A stretch of DNA of 64,000 nt from Ruania zhangjianzhongii (GCF_008000995.1 NZ_CP042828.1:1488001-1552000); one strand, 5' to 3'; numbered from the stretch's first letter, positions 1 to 8,876 are shown. The notes: a model not told the origin generated them from the sequence alone. Made by a program: numbers and translations.

Positions 1-305
1 GGCACGAACTGCTTGATGTAGTCGAGCACCTGGGCCTGCGCATCGGCCAACGTGGTGCCGCCGGGGAGGTCCTCCAGCAGACCGGAGGTGGTGTGCATCG
101 TGGTCACCACCTCGCCCATGTTCGCCAGCGCCTCGGCCGGTGGTGCGATCACGATGTCGAATCCGGGGTGCAGCGCGTGCAGCTCGGAGTCGGTGACGAT
201 CACGGCGATCTCGATCAGTGCGTCGTCGACCAGGCTCAGCCCGGTCATCTCGCAGTCGATCCAGACGATCCGGTCGCCTTGTCCGGAAGAAGGTGCGGTA
301 TTCAC
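1..305 (-). CDS. orn: Oligoribonuclease, N-terminal part (runs off the left edge)
   Basis: About 101 residues are visible from a GTG start at 305 and the frame is open to the window edge, so the C-terminal half is missing. The N-terminus carries IVWIDCEMTGL, the first DEDDh exonuclease motif (Asp and Glu ligate the metals), followed by the ALIEIAVIVTD segment typical of Orn. The family degrades 2-5 nt RNAs left by other RNases (established knowledge). The later His-containing motif lies outside the window and cannot be checked. Confidence 0.9.
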   Translation of the reverse strand, partial: MNTAPSSGQGDRIVWIDCEMTGLSLVDDALIEIAVIVTDSELHALHPGFDIVIAPPAEALANMGEVVTTMHTTSGLLEDLPGGTTLADAQAQVLDYIKQFV

Positions 306-384
306 CGCCCCAGCCTAACGGCGCCCGGTGCTGCGGGCCTCGCCCCGTCGACCCGCGCCGCCACCCGCGCGGGCCGACGTGGCG

Positions 385-585
385 TCAGCTCGCGCGGGTG
401 AAGGTGCTCGGGTCAGACAGGGCCGGAGACGACGAAGGGCGGCCGGTTTCCCGACCGCCCCGCGCTGCCACCGTAGTGCTGCGCCTATTCCGGATCCGCT
501 CCAGGATGCTCCTGCGGGATGCGGCTTCGGCGCGAAGGTGTGCCTGCTCGAGGCGTTGTATGTCGTACACGATGAGGGGTTCCAT
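385..585 (-). CDS. Small Arg-rich hypothetical protein
   Basis: A 66-residue frame starts at ATG 585, preceded by AAAGG at a usable distance. The protein begins MEPLIVYDIQRLEQ and continues with an Arg-rich amphipathic helix. Small basic proteins of this style are scattered through actinobacterial genomes without known function. It lies convergent-free between orn and the DUF1697 gene. No domain is recognised; the call rests on start context and composition, so it could be a chance frame. Confidence 0.45.
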   Translation of the reverse strand: MEPLIVYDIQRLEQAHLRAEAASRRSILERIRNRRSTTVAARGGRETGRPSSSPALSDPSTFTRAS

Positions 586-713
586 AGGTGGGCCTTTCGG
601 TGGTGGCGTCCTCATGCCCAGTGGGGCACGGGAAGTTACTGTCGCACCGCCGACGGCGCACGGTCACGTCTTTTTCTTCCGCTCTTCTGGGTCGGTGGTT
701 ACGGTAAGTGCTC

Positions 714-1235
714 ATGACCAGCTATGCGGTGCTGCTGCGCGGCGTGAATGTCGGTGGGCGCACACTGAAGATGGCTGAGGTGCGCGAGGCACTGGCCGAG
801 GGCGGGTTCCCCGCGGCGCGTACGGTGCTGGCGAGTGGAAACGTGCTGCTGGACAGTGCAGCCGATGCTGCCCAGGTGGGCCCCGCCGTCGAAAGCATCC
901 TCACCGAACGGTTCGGCTACCGGGCCCGGGTGCTGGTGCGCAGCATCCAGGAGCTGGCCGAGATCGTCGCCGACTACCCGTTCGACACCGACGAGAGCAG
1001 CCACCATCCCTACGTCGTGTTCTGCCGGAGCGCGGCAGTGCTCGATGACCTCCGCGAGGTACTGACGGCGATAGACGAGACGGAACGGATCGCCCCCGGC
1101 GCCGACGTGCTCTACTGGGAGCTGCCGCGCGGGCGCAGCCTGGACACCGCCGTCGCGAAGGTGCTGGCACGAGCCAGGTACAAGGAGGACACCACCACCC
1201 GCAATCTGCGCACGCTGCGGCGCCTGCTGCCGTGA
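714..1235 (+). CDS. DUF1697 family protein
   Basis: This 173-residue protein starts at ATG 714; a GTG six bases upstream is the alternative. The N-terminus YAVLLRGVNVGGRTLKM and the later ASGNVLL segment are the hallmark of DUF1697, a family of unknown function in actinobacteria and firmicutes. The length is normal for the family. Its stop overlaps the GTG of the first crcB gene by 4 nt, so the genes are probably co-transcribed, though a functional link to fluoride export is not evident. Confidence 0.85.
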   Translation: MTSYAVLLRGVNVGGRTLKMAEVREALAEGGFPAARTVLASGNVLLDSAADAAQVGPAVESILTERFGYRARVLVRSIQELAEIVADYPFDTDESSHHPYVVFCRSAAVLDDLREVLTAIDETERIAPGADVLYWELPRGRSLDTAVAKVLARARYKEDTTTRNLRTLRRLLP

Positions 1236-1666
1236 CACGTTCGGCGCTTCCGCGCCCCGCTGTGCTGGGCTTGATCCTCGCCGGGGGAGCGGTAGGCACC
1301 ACGGGGCGCTACCTGCTCGAGACCGCGTTCGCACCGCCGGCGGGGCACTGGCCGTGGGTGACCTTCGTGATCAATGTGACCGGGGCGTTCCTGCTCGGCG
1401 GACTGCTGTTCGGACTGGGCCGCAGCGGCGAGGACACCGGCGCGCGGCGCGGCCTGCGGCTCGGCGCGGGCACCGGCCTGCTCGGCGGGTTCACCACCTA
1501 CAGCACGTTCACCCTCGAGGTCCATGGCCTGTTCGGCGGCGGTCAGCTCTGGACCGGGCTGGGCTACGCCGCGGGCAGCGTGCTCACCGGTGTGGCGGCC
1601 GCCGCCGGGGGAGCGCTGCTGGCTCGGTGGCTGGTGCCGGTGCAGCGCCCGGAGGCAGGCCGGTGA
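1232..1666 (+). CDS. crcB: Fluoride exporter CrcB/Fluc, subunit 1
   Basis: 144 residues with four predicted membrane helices. Family motifs are present: GGAVGTTGRY near residue 20, NVTGAFLLGG near 48 and GLLGGFTTYSTF near 84. Fluc proteins are small dual-topology F- channels; actinobacteria often carry two adjacent genes whose products form an antiparallel heterodimer (established knowledge). It overlaps both neighbours by 4 nt, which fits translational coupling with the second subunit. No fluoride riboswitch was recognised upstream of the operon. Confidence 0.93.
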   Translation: MTRSALPRPAVLGLILAGGAVGTTGRYLLETAFAPPAGHWPWVTFVINVTGAFLLGGLLFGLGRSGEDTGARRGLRLGAGTGLLGGFTTYSTFTLEVHGLFGGGQLWTGLGYAAGSVLTGVAAAAGGALLARWLVPVQRPEAGR

Positions 1667-2040
1667 TCGTCCTGGCGGTAGCACTGGCCGGGGGTGTGGG
1701 CGCGGTCCTGCGGTTCGTGGTGGACGCTCTGGTGGCCCGATGGCACGATCGCTCGGTGCCGCTGGGCACGATCGTGGTGAACGTGACCGGCTCGTTCCTG
1801 CTCGGCCTGCTGGTGGCACTGGTTCATGGCCACGCGGGCTTGGACGCGCTGGTCACCGTGCTCGGCACCGGCCTGCTCGGCGGCTACACCTCGTTCTCCA
1901 CCGCCAGCGTGGAGGCGGTGACCATCGCGCTGCGTGACGGCGCCCGTGCCGCCGTCACCGCCGTGGGGCACGCCGTAGTGATGCTGCTGGTGAGCCTGGC
2001 GGCGGCCGGGCTCGGGCTGTGGCTCGGCGCAGGGTTCTGA
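1663..2040 (+). CDS. crcB: Fluoride exporter CrcB/Fluc, subunit 2
   Basis: 125 residues from GTG 1663, whose start overlaps the stop of subunit 1 (GTGA). It has the same motif set: GGVGAVLRF, NVTGSFLLG and GLLGGYTSFSTAS, plus four hydrophobic segments. It is probably the heterodimer partner of the preceding gene. A longer in-frame reading upstream would overlap subunit 1 extensively, so it was not used. Confidence 0.93.
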   Translation: MIVLAVALAGGVGAVLRFVVDALVARWHDRSVPLGTIVVNVTGSFLLGLLVALVHGHAGLDALVTVLGTGLLGGYTSFSTASVEAVTIALRDGARAAVTAVGHAVVMLLVSLAAAGLGLWLGAGF

Positions 2041-2067
2041 CCCGGTCGGCGCCCTGGCCGGCCTCGC

Positions 2068-2829
2068 TCACGCGAACCGCTTGCGGTAGGTGACCCTTGC
2101 GAGCAGGTACGCGCCGACAAGGACGCCGGTGCACCAGGCGAGAGCGACCCACAGGTCGCCGCCCACCGGCTGGCCGGCGAGCAGGGCGCGCAGCGCGTCC
2201 ACGATCGCGGTGACCGGCTGGTGTTCGGCGAACCACCGCACCGGTCCGGGCATCGTGGCGGTGGGCACGAACGCGGAGCTGACGAACGGCAGGAAGATCA
2301 GCGGGTAGGCGAACGCACCCGCACCGTCCACAGTCTTCGCGGCCAGCCCAGCGACCACGGCGACCCAGGTCAGGCTGAGCGTGAACACGGTGAGAACACC
2401 GAGCACCGCAAGCCACGCCGTCGCGCTCGCAGGTGAGCGGAAGCCCATCAGCAGGGCCACGCCGACCACGATCGCCACCGAGGCCAGGTTGGCCACCAGC
2501 GAGGTGAGCACGTGCGCCCAGAGTGCGCTGGCGCGGGCGATCGGCATGGCCTGGAACCGCTCGAAGATGCCGGCCTTGATGTCGGTGAACAGCCGGAGCG
2601 AGGTGTAGGCGACGCCGGAGGCCACGGTGATCAGCAGGATCCCCGGCAGCATGTAGCTCACGTGCGAGGTGGCGCCGGTCTCGATCGCGCCGCCGAGCAC
2701 GTAGACGAACATCAGCATGATCGCGATCGGCATCACCGCGCCGGTGATGATCGTGTCCGGACTGCGGCCGATGTGGCGCAAGGAACGTCCGGTGAGGGCT
2801 GCGGTATCGCTGAGGACGTGGGTGGTCAT
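2068..2829 (-). CDS. ABC-2 type (DrrB-like) transporter permease
   Basis: 253 residues with about six membrane helices and the layout of the DrrB/ABC-2 family: a cytosolic N-terminus with SLRHIGRSPDTII, then a periplasmic-side loop before IKAGIFERFQAMPIAR. Two tandem ATGs exist; the second (2829) sits better behind GGAG. It is the last gene of the PadR-DUF1048-ATPase-permease operon and should form an exporter with the ATPase just upstream. The substrate is unknown; the family exports drugs and lipids. Confidence 0.88.
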   Translation of the reverse strand: MTTHVLSDTAALTGRSLRHIGRSPDTIITGAVMPIAIMLMFVYVLGGAIETGATSHVSYMLPGILLITVASGVAYTSLRLFTDIKAGIFERFQAMPIARASALWAHVLTSLVANLASVAIVVGVALLMGFRSPASATAWLAVLGVLTVFTLSLTWVAVVAGLAAKTVDGAGAFAYPLIFLPFVSSAFVPTATMPGPVRWFAEHQPVTAIVDALRALLAGQPVGGDLWVALAWCTGVLVGAYLLARVTYRKRFA

Positions 2830-2838
2830 CATGGCTCC

Positions 2839-3630
2839 TTAGGCGGCGGGTTTGTCGGCGCCGCTGGAGCCAGAGCCGGTGAGGTGGAGGAAGATCTCCT
2901 CGAGCGTCGGCTGTTTCGCCACGTACTCGACCGTGGTGGGCGGCAGTTGGGCCTTGAGCTCGGCCAGCGTGCCGTCGATGAGGATCCGGCCCTCGTGCAG
3001 GATGGCGATCCGGTCGGCAAGCTCCTCGGCCTCGTCCAGGTACTGGGTGGTGAGCAGGACTGTCGTACCGCGGGCGGCGAGCTCGGTGACGGAGGCCCAG
3101 ACCTCGCGTCGCGCCTGCGGGTCCAGGCCGGTGGTCGGTTCGTCCAGGAAGACCACGGCCGGGTCACCGGTCAGGCTCATCGCGAGATCCAGACGGCGGC
3201 GCATCCCGCCGGAGTAGGTCGACGCCTTCCGCGCGGCCGCCTCTGTCAACGAGAACCGGGCCAACAACGCATCGGCGACGCCACCCGGGTTGGGCAGGTG
3301 CCGGAGCCGGGCGATCAGCACCAGGTTCTCCCGGCCGGTGAGGACCTCGTCCACTGCCGCGAACTGCCCGGTGAGACTGATCGACTCCCGCACCTGAGCG
3401 GCCTGGGTGGCCACATCGAAGCCGTTCACCCGAACACTGCCGGTATCGGCGGTCAGCAGGGTGGACAAGATCCGCACCGTGGTGGTCTTGCCGGCACCGT
3501 TCGAGCCGAGCAGGGCGAAGATGCTGCCACGCGCGACGTCGAGGTCCACACCGCGCAGCACCTGGACGTCGGAGTAGGACTTGGTCAGGCCCCGGACCTG
3601 GATCGCCGGCGCGGTGGTCGCAGCGGTCAT
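2839..3630 (-). CDS. ABC transporter ATP-binding protein (DrrA-like)
   Basis: 263 residues. Walker A GSNGAGKTT is at about residues 42-50, signature STYSGGMRRRL near 140 and Walker B VVFLDEPTTGLD near 160; a short C-terminal DrrA-type extension follows. Start ATG 3630 overlaps the stop of the DUF1048 gene by 4 nt and the permease follows after a 9-nt gap. It powers the ABC-2 exporter encoded with it. Confidence 0.93.
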   Translation of the reverse strand: MTAATTAPAIQVRGLTKSYSDVQVLRGVDLDVARGSIFALLGSNGAGKTTTVRILSTLLTADTGSVRVNGFDVATQAAQVRESISLTGQFAAVDEVLTGRENLVLIARLRHLPNPGGVADALLARFSLTEAAARKASTYSGGMRRRLDLAMSLTGDPAVVFLDEPTTGLDPQARREVWASVTELAARGTTVLLTTQYLDEAEELADRIAILHEGRILIDGTLAELKAQLPPTTVEYVAKQPTLEEIFLHLTGSGSSGADKPAA

Positions 3631-3995
3631 GACGCAGACTCCTCGGACTCGGCGCGAGCAACGGCCTGGATCAGGCGCTGACGTTCCTTGTTGATCCACT
3701 GGCCCTCGGAATAGTTCGCCAGGAAGGTCTCGGCGAACTCCACCGGGTCCTCGCCGACGATCTCGCGCAGCGGCGTACCGGCCTGTGCGCTCTGTTCGAA
3801 GAACTCGACCAGGTCTTCCAGCATCGTGACCAGGACGTCCCCCTTGGCGATCGCGCCGAAGTAGAGCAGGTAGCGGTCCAGGGCCTCCACCGTGGTGCGG
3901 TACGGCGCGGGCAGCGCCTTGGCGCGGGTCTTGTAGTCCCGGTAGCGCTTCTTGTCCTCGAGTGGTCCGGTGACCTTCTCGATCCATCCGATCAT
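3627..3995 (-). CDS. DUF1048 family protein
   Basis: 122 residues, largely helical, beginning MIGWIEKVTGPLEDKKRYRDYK, a typical DUF1048 N-terminus. These small proteins are usually encoded between a PadR repressor and an ABC exporter, as here, with 4-nt overlaps on both sides. Their biochemical role is unknown; a part in modulating the regulator or the exporter is only inferred from this conserved context. Confidence 0.85.
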   Translation of the reverse strand: MIGWIEKVTGPLEDKKRYRDYKTRAKALPAPYRTTVEALDRYLLYFGAIAKGDVLVTMLEDLVEFFEQSAQAGTPLREIVGEDPVEFAETFLANYSEGQWINKERQRLIQAVARAESEESAS

Positions 3996-4324
3996 GACTG
4001 GTCTCCTTCGTGGAGCTCGTTCAGTCGTTCTGCGAGGAAGCTCCAGGTCCTCCAGAACTCATCGAGGTAGTCCTGCCCGACGGCGTTCAGCGAGTAGACC
4101 TTGCGCGGCGGGCCTTGGGTGGAGGGCACCTTCTGCACGTCCACCAGCCCTCGCTTCTCGATCCGGACCAGCAGGGCATACACGGTGCCCTCGGCGGTGT
4201 CGCTGAACCCCATCTCGCGCAGCCGGGCGGTGATCTCATAGCCGTAGGCGGGCTGGTCGCTCAGGATCGCCAGGACGATGCCGTCCAGCGTTCCTTTGAG
4301 CATCTCGGTCATCTGCCGACCCAT
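3992..4324 (-). CDS. PadR family transcriptional regulator
   Basis: 110 residues starting at ATG 4324 behind GGAAGGGGAT. The winged-helix signature KGTLDGIVLAIL, YGYEITARL and the YALLVRIEKRGLV recognition/wing region are characteristic of PadR. A C-terminal helix (YLDEFWRTWSFLAERL) should mediate dimerisation. It is the first gene of the operon and its own promoter carries an inverted repeat, so autorepression relieved by an exporter substrate is the likely mode (inference from the family). Confidence 0.93.
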   Translation of the reverse strand: MGRQMTEMLKGTLDGIVLAILSDQPAYGYEITARLREMGFSDTAEGTVYALLVRIEKRGLVDVQKVPSTQGPPRKVYSLNAVGQDYLDEFWRTWSFLAERLNELHEGDQS

Positions 4325-4358
4325 CGCTATCCCCTTCCGGCTACTTAGCGACAATGAC

Positions 4359-4396
4359 TACTGGTAGATAGTAACGCTGAGTACTGGAAGGGGCAA
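4359..4396 (-). promoter_or_regulatory. Promoter and candidate PadR operator
   Basis: On the minus strand TTGCCC (4391-4396) and TACTAT (4368-4373) are spaced by 17 bp, a convincing sigma70-type promoter about 45 bp from the padR start. A 15-bp inverted repeat, TACT-N7-AGTA (4359-4373), overlaps the -10 box, where a repressor would block transcription. Confidence 0.55.
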
Positions 4397-4708
4397 CACC
4401 GATAACGGGCATCGGCCCGGTCGGTTCGGGGTGTGGGTCATGGATGTGGTGATTGACTGTGTGCGCAGGTCGGCGCTCATCGTGGTGGTGCACTGCACCA
4501 TCAGATGCGAGGACACTCACTGGGGTCGTTCCGGAGGGGGTGGGGGCTCGCGCGTGCTGATTTCGCTCTGATCGGGATGGTCCTCGACTGTGGTGTGGTT
4601 GTGACGTACTGGGCACGTCAAAATCACTCCGTAGCGGCCCGTTCGGCGGGTGCCGGATCCGGTTCTCGGCTGAGGGGTGGTGTCGGTGGCCGCTGGTTCA
4701 CTGCGGAG
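4397..4708. other. Intergenic spacer without a recognisable gene
   Basis: This stretch between the divergent padR operon and the DUF2695 gene holds no reading frame with credible codon usage. The only structure noted is a small dyad, TGGTGC-act-GCACCA (4486-4500). It presumably contains the promoter of the downstream gene, but no clear -10/-35 pair was seen. Confidence 0.4.
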
Positions 4709-5128
4709 ATGACGAACCTCACCATCGACGAGACCGAGAACTACCTGCGCAGGCTGGCAGCCCAGCTGACCGACCCGCACCCGGGGGAGTGCCTGCTCTG
4801 CTACGTCTACCGGATGCTCGAGCACGGCTGTACCGGCCTGCGCTGGGCGAGCCGCTACCGCGACCTGCGCGCACCGAGGGCGACCGCACTGGAGCGGCGC
4901 CTGGGGGACAAGGGCGGCTTCTGCGACTGCGAGATCTTCATGAACGGCTTCGACCTGCGTTCCGAGTTCCTGGTGCCTGAACGGGAGGAGGTGGACGCCG
5001 AGGGCGTCGTGACGATCACCGATCCGATGTACCCGAACGTCATGCCGCACTGTCTCGGCGCGCGGCGAGGGTCGACCCGGCCGTGCGGGCTGTGGGCGGC
5101 TCGCCGCAGAGGGTGGGCGGCGTTCTGA
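4709..5128 (+). CDS. DUF2695 family protein
   Basis: 139 residues from ATG 4709. The conserved block HPGECLLCYVYRMLEHGC, followed by LRWASRYRDLRAPRATALERRL and GGFCDCEIFMNGFDLR, is the DUF2695 signature. The paired cysteines (CLLCY, CDCE) suggest metal binding, which is not demonstrated. The last ~30 residues are basic and unlike the conserved core. Function unknown; the gene stands alone. Confidence 0.8.
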   Translation: MTNLTIDETENYLRRLAAQLTDPHPGECLLCYVYRMLEHGCTGLRWASRYRDLRAPRATALERRLGDKGGFCDCEIFMNGFDLRSEFLVPEREEVDAEGVVTITDPMYPNVMPHCLGARRGSTRPCGLWAARRRGWAAF

Positions 5129-5202
5129 GCTCGGGCGGCGGTGCGGATCCGGGTGACGTACCGTGAACCGCACGCTGGTCAGTGTGAACAGGTGGAGGAT
5201 CT

Positions 5203-5772
5203 ATGACGCTTGATGATCTCCTTGACGTCTTGAATGCCGGCGGGACGATCACGGGCGACTCGCCGTTGCACGTGGTCATGCATGAGGTCAGCCAGGAGGC
5301 GCTGCAGATCACCGGTGAGCTTAACGACGGTTACCAGGAGCCCGCCCGGGTGCGCGAGCTGCTGGCCCAGCTGATCGGCACAGCTGTGGATGAGTCGGTG
5401 TCAGTCTTCCCGCCCCTGTATTCGGACTTCGGGAAGAACATCACGCTCGGAAAGCGAGTGTTCATCAACGCTGGCTGCAAGTTTCAGGATCAGGGTGGGA
5501 TCGTGATCGGGGACGACTGCTTGATCGGTCACAACACCGTCGTGGCCACGCTGAACCATGATCTCAGTCCTGACCGGCGTGCCGATATGCACCCGGCCCG
5601 CGTGGTCATCGGCCGGAATGTATGGATCGGCTCGAATGCCACCATCCTGCCGGGCGTGACGATCGGGCCTGATGCAGTCGTGGGTGCCGGCTCTCTGGTG
5701 ACGAAGGACGTCCCTGCGGCAACCGTCGTCGTGGGGTCCCCCGCGCGGGTGGTGCGCACGCTCGCTCCTTGA
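5203..5772 (+). CDS. Sugar O-acetyltransferase (LbetaH, maltose/galactoside acetyltransferase type)
   Basis: 189 residues behind TGGAGGATCT. The C-terminal two thirds is a left-handed beta-helix of hexapeptide repeats: GNVWIGSNATILPGV-type turns, VVGAGSLVTKDVPAATVV and VGSPARVVR. GHNTVVATLNHD supplies the catalytic histidine of the NodL/Maa/LacA group. These enzymes use acetyl-CoA to acetylate sugars. It is a single gene with no sugar operon around it, so the acceptor is unknown. Confidence 0.88.
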   Translation: MTLDDLLDVLNAGGTITGDSPLHVVMHEVSQEALQITGELNDGYQEPARVRELLAQLIGTAVDESVSVFPPLYSDFGKNITLGKRVFINAGCKFQDQGGIVIGDDCLIGHNTVVATLNHDLSPDRRADMHPARVVIGRNVWIGSNATILPGVTIGPDAVVGAGSLVTKDVPAATVVVGSPARVVRTLAP

Positions 5773-5860
5773 GGCCCAGCACCAGGTCGAAGAACTTGCC
5801 GGCCAGGATGAGTGCGACGAGCGCAACAGCGGAGACGACTAACTGGATGAAGAAGTCCAC
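5768..5860 (-). pseudogene. Possible 5' remnant of a small membrane protein gene
   Basis: From GTG 5860 the minus strand reads a strongly hydrophobic 30-residue segment (MDFFIQLVVSAVALVALILA followed by GKFFDLVLGLKE). It stops looking protein-like exactly where the acetyltransferase gene ends on the other strand. This could be a gene truncated by a rearrangement, or a chance frame; no convincing ribosome-binding site precedes it. Confidence 0.2.
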
Positions 5861-5931
5861 GTGAAGGATCGTCGCGTTGCGGCATCGCCACTACCAGTGG
5901 CCAAAATGTCGCTGTTCGATACATTGTCGCC

Positions 5932-6918
5932 ATGCATCGGGTAGCGGTATTGGCGGCGAATCATGTGAAAGGCCTGGAGCTCGCGATCCCAGGCCAGGTG
6001 TTCGGCACGGCTCACTCGGCGGAGAAGTCCGAGGGCGCGGTATTCGGTGCGCCGCTCTATGACGTGTTCATCTGCGGTGAACGGCCTGACCAGGTGGTAG
6101 TCGGGCGTTCTGGTAGCGAGATGTACCGGATGACAGCGCCGTACGAGGTGAGCGCGGCACTGTCCGCAGACACGGTGATCGTCCCTGGAATCCGCACGGA
6201 TCTGGAAGCGCCGGGGGAGGTGCTCGACGTGCTCCGGGAGGCGCACCGACGCGGTACGCGCATCGCCTCGATCTGCTGCGGTGCCTTCGTTCTCGCCGCT
6301 GCGGGTCTGTTGGACGGGCGACGGGCATCGACCCACTGGACGAACGCAGCCCTGCTCGCAGAGCGGTTCCCCCAGGTCGAGGTTGATCCGGACGTGCTCT
6401 TCGTCGACGGAGGAGATGTGCTCACCTCCGCTGGTGCGGCCACCGGACTCGACCTGTGCATCCACATGGTGCGCAACGACTTCGGCGCGGCAGTCGCCGC
6501 CGACACGGCCCGCCACATCGTCATTGCTCCGCAGCGTGCCGGGAGCCAAGCGCCATTCATCGTCCATCATGAGTCGCCTGGCTCGACAGGATCGCTGCAG
6601 CCGACCATGGAGTGGCTACAGCTCCGGCTCGGCGAGCCGTTGACCTTGTCAGACATCGCCCGGCATGCAGCGCTGAGTACCCGCACCTTAGGCAGAAAGT
6701 TCCACGAGCAGACCGGGACCTCGCCGCTGCAGTGGCTGCTGGTGCAGCGGGTGCGGTGGGCCCGCGAGCTTTTGGAGAGCTCCGACCTGTCCGTGGAGGA
6801 GATCGCGCGACAGTGTGGGTTCGGTACCGCCATCAACTTGCGGAAACACTTCACCCGGCGGATCGGGCTCGCGCCGCAGGCTTACCGCCGAGTCTTCCAG
6901 CCACCCGCGCAGCGCTGA
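5932..6918 (+). CDS. GlxA-type AraC family regulator (DJ-1/PfpI plus HTH)
   Basis: 328 residues. The N-terminal ~190 residues form a DJ-1/PfpI domain with the nucleophile-elbow-like ICCGAFVLAAAGLLDGR and the STHW motif; the C-terminal ~100 residues carry two AraC helix-turn-helix units (LSDIARHAALSTRTLGRKF; VEEIARQCGFGTAINLRKHF). Such proteins are transcription activators whose ligand is mostly unknown. The start is preceded by two copies of a TGTCGC-type motif (5907-5930), possibly involved in control. Confidence 0.9.
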   Translation: MHRVAVLAANHVKGLELAIPGQVFGTAHSAEKSEGAVFGAPLYDVFICGERPDQVVVGRSGSEMYRMTAPYEVSAALSADTVIVPGIRTDLEAPGEVLDVLREAHRRGTRIASICCGAFVLAAAGLLDGRRASTHWTNAALLAERFPQVEVDPDVLFVDGGDVLTSAGAATGLDLCIHMVRNDFGAAVAADTARHIVIAPQRAGSQAPFIVHHESPGSTGSLQPTMEWLQLRLGEPLTLSDIARHAALSTRTLGRKFHEQTGTSPLQWLLVQRVRWARELLESSDLSVEEIARQCGFGTAINLRKHFTRRIGLAPQAYRRVFQPPAQR

Positions 6919-6943
6919 GGGATCGCGACAACCCAGCCGCGGC

Positions 6944-7106
<163 letters not shown>

Positions 7107-7268
7107 GTGCTGTTCCGGTGACGGCAGAGCGCCGGGACGCACCACCGGACCGCTCACAGGATAGCGGCGTGCGGCGCGCGAAGTTGGTCACAGGGCACTC
7201 CACACGGCAGGCTAGGGAGGGTGACCCCCGAATCCTCCGACGTCCGGCCCGCGCCCGGGGAGGACTCC

Positions 7269-8876
7269 GTGGCTCACCCGGCGCCCTCCACCGGGGAAGA
7301 GCGGGTGCCGATGGTCGAGGTGATCGAGCATCTGCTGGCGAACCTGGACGCCGCCACGCTGCCGCTCGAGGTCCCGGGCGTGCCGGCGGCCCGAGAGGAC
7401 CGCGACCGGCTCGCCACCCAGGTGCGCCACCACCTGCTGCCCCGGCTGCGTCAGGTCGCAGCCCCGGTGATCGTGGTGGTCGGCGGCTCCACCGGAGCGG
7501 GCAAGTCCACGATCGTGAACTCCGTGGTGGAGAAGGAGATCACCACTGCCGGTGTGCTGCGGCCCACCACGCGCGAACCGATCCTCGTGGTCCATCCCAA
7601 GGACGCCGACCTCCTCGAGGGGCACCCGGTGGCCGATATCGCCCAGGTCAGCCCGGAGGAGGTCGTACCGCGCGGAATGGCCTTGCTCGACGCCCCCGAC
7701 CTGGACTCCGTGCACGCCGCCAACCGGGGGCTCGCCGATGAGCTGGTGGAGCTGGCGGACCTCTGGGTGTTCGTCACCACCGGCTCCCGCTACGGCGATG
7801 CCGTCCCGTGGGCGCGCCTGCATGCCGCCAGAGAGCGCGGGGTCTCCCTCGCGGTGATCCTCAACCGGGTGGACCCCGCCGCGCTGGCCACGGTGCGCCG
7901 GGACCTGTTCGAGCGGTTGGAGAGCCAGGGTTTCGGCTCGGTGCCGTTCTTCGTGATCGCGGACGTCGGACCACACGAGGGAGTGTTGCCCACCGAGCGG
8001 ATCCGCGAGTTCACCCAGTGGCTGACCGTGCTCGGTGCGAAGAGCCAGTCCCGCAGCATCATTGCCCGTACCGTCCGCGGCGCCTGGCCGGCGTTGCGTG
8101 AGGACGTGCAGCGGGTGGCCGTCGCCGTGGAGGACCAGCGGCGCCACCACCTCTCGTTGCGCAACCAGGTGCGGGCCGCCACCACCGGCGCTGCTGAGCA
8201 GGTCGAGGCCGATCTGGCAGCCGGCGGGGCAGCCGTCGGCGCACCCACGACCGCCTGGCTCGCCGGTGCCAGCTCCGGTGGAATCCTCTCGCCGCTGGTG
8301 GCACCGGCGGCGAACATGGTGGAGTCCTGGCGGCACCGCCGGGCGGTGCCCGCTCGCCGCGCCGCCGTCGCCTCCTTGCGCGAGGTGAGCATGAACTCCG
8401 CCCGCACGCTGATCGCCGAGGCCTGCGAACGAGCCGAACGCTCGATCCGGACGGGCGCCGCACAGTCCACCAGCGGTGCCCAGCTCGCCGCGTTGGTCAG
8501 TCCCGAGGACGCTGCCACCACCCGCACCGAACGGCTGGATGTCCTGTTCACCGAGTGGGACGAGGTGGTCGCCGAGCTGTGCGCCACGCTCACCTTCGAC
8601 TCCGACGACGCCGGTCTGGACGAGGCGGCCAAGGCCGCCCTCGTGGAGGTGGCCGCGACCGGCCTGGACGGAGCAGAACGCGCAGTGGCGAGACTCCTGT
8701 CCGACCGGGGGACCGCCGTCGTGCGGCGCCTGCGAGGCGACCTGTCCACCTGGGCGAGAGTGGCCACCGAAGGTGAGGCCGACGTCTTCCTCACCGCCCT
8801 GACCACGCTCGGGGTAGATGACGGTGCGGCCCGTAGCCTCCGGTTGCGTGCCAGTGAGCTGAAGGGATACCAGTGA
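7269..8876 (+). CDS. Dynamin-like GTPase, first of a tandem pair
   Basis: 535 residues from GTG 7269, which follows GGGGAGGA at a 5-nt spacing; an upstream GTG at 7221 would add 16 residues but has no usable spacing. P-loop GGSTGAGKST is at about residues 72-81, the switch region has RPTTRE, the G3-like LLDAPDLDS lies near 150 and G4 is NRVD. A long helical C-terminal part follows. It resembles actinobacterial bacterial-dynamin pairs (DynA/DynB in Streptomyces act in septation membranes); that role is inferred. It overlaps the second GTPase by 4 nt. Confidence 0.8.
   Translation: MAHPAPSTGEERVPMVEVIEHLLANLDAATLPLEVPGVPAAREDRDRLATQVRHHLLPRLRQVAAPVIVVVGGSTGAGKSTIVNSVVEKEITTAGVLRPTTREPILVVHPKDADLLEGHPVADIAQVSPEEVVPRGMALLDAPDLDSVHAANRGLADELVELADLWVFVTTGSRYGDAVPWARLHAARERGVSLAVILNRVDPAALATVRRDLFERLESQGFGSVPFFVIADVGPHEGVLPTERIREFTQWLTVLGAKSQSRSIIARTVRGAWPALREDVQRVAVAVEDQRRHHLSLRNQVRAATTGAAEQVEADLAAGGAAVGAPTTAWLAGASSGGILSPLVAPAANMVESWRHRRAVPARRAAVASLREVSMNSARTLIAEACERAERSIRTGAAQSTSGAQLAALVSPEDAATTRTERLDVLFTEWDEVVAELCATLTFDSDDAGLDEAAKAALVEVAATGLDGAERAVARLLSDRGTAVVRRLRGDLSTWARVATEGEADVFLTALTTLGVDDGAARSLRLRASELKGYQ

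Noticed and set aside
4341-4616. 91-codon frame in the padR upstream spacer
   Set aside because: It covers the padR promoter, has no ribosome-binding site and shows His/Pro-rich non-coding composition.
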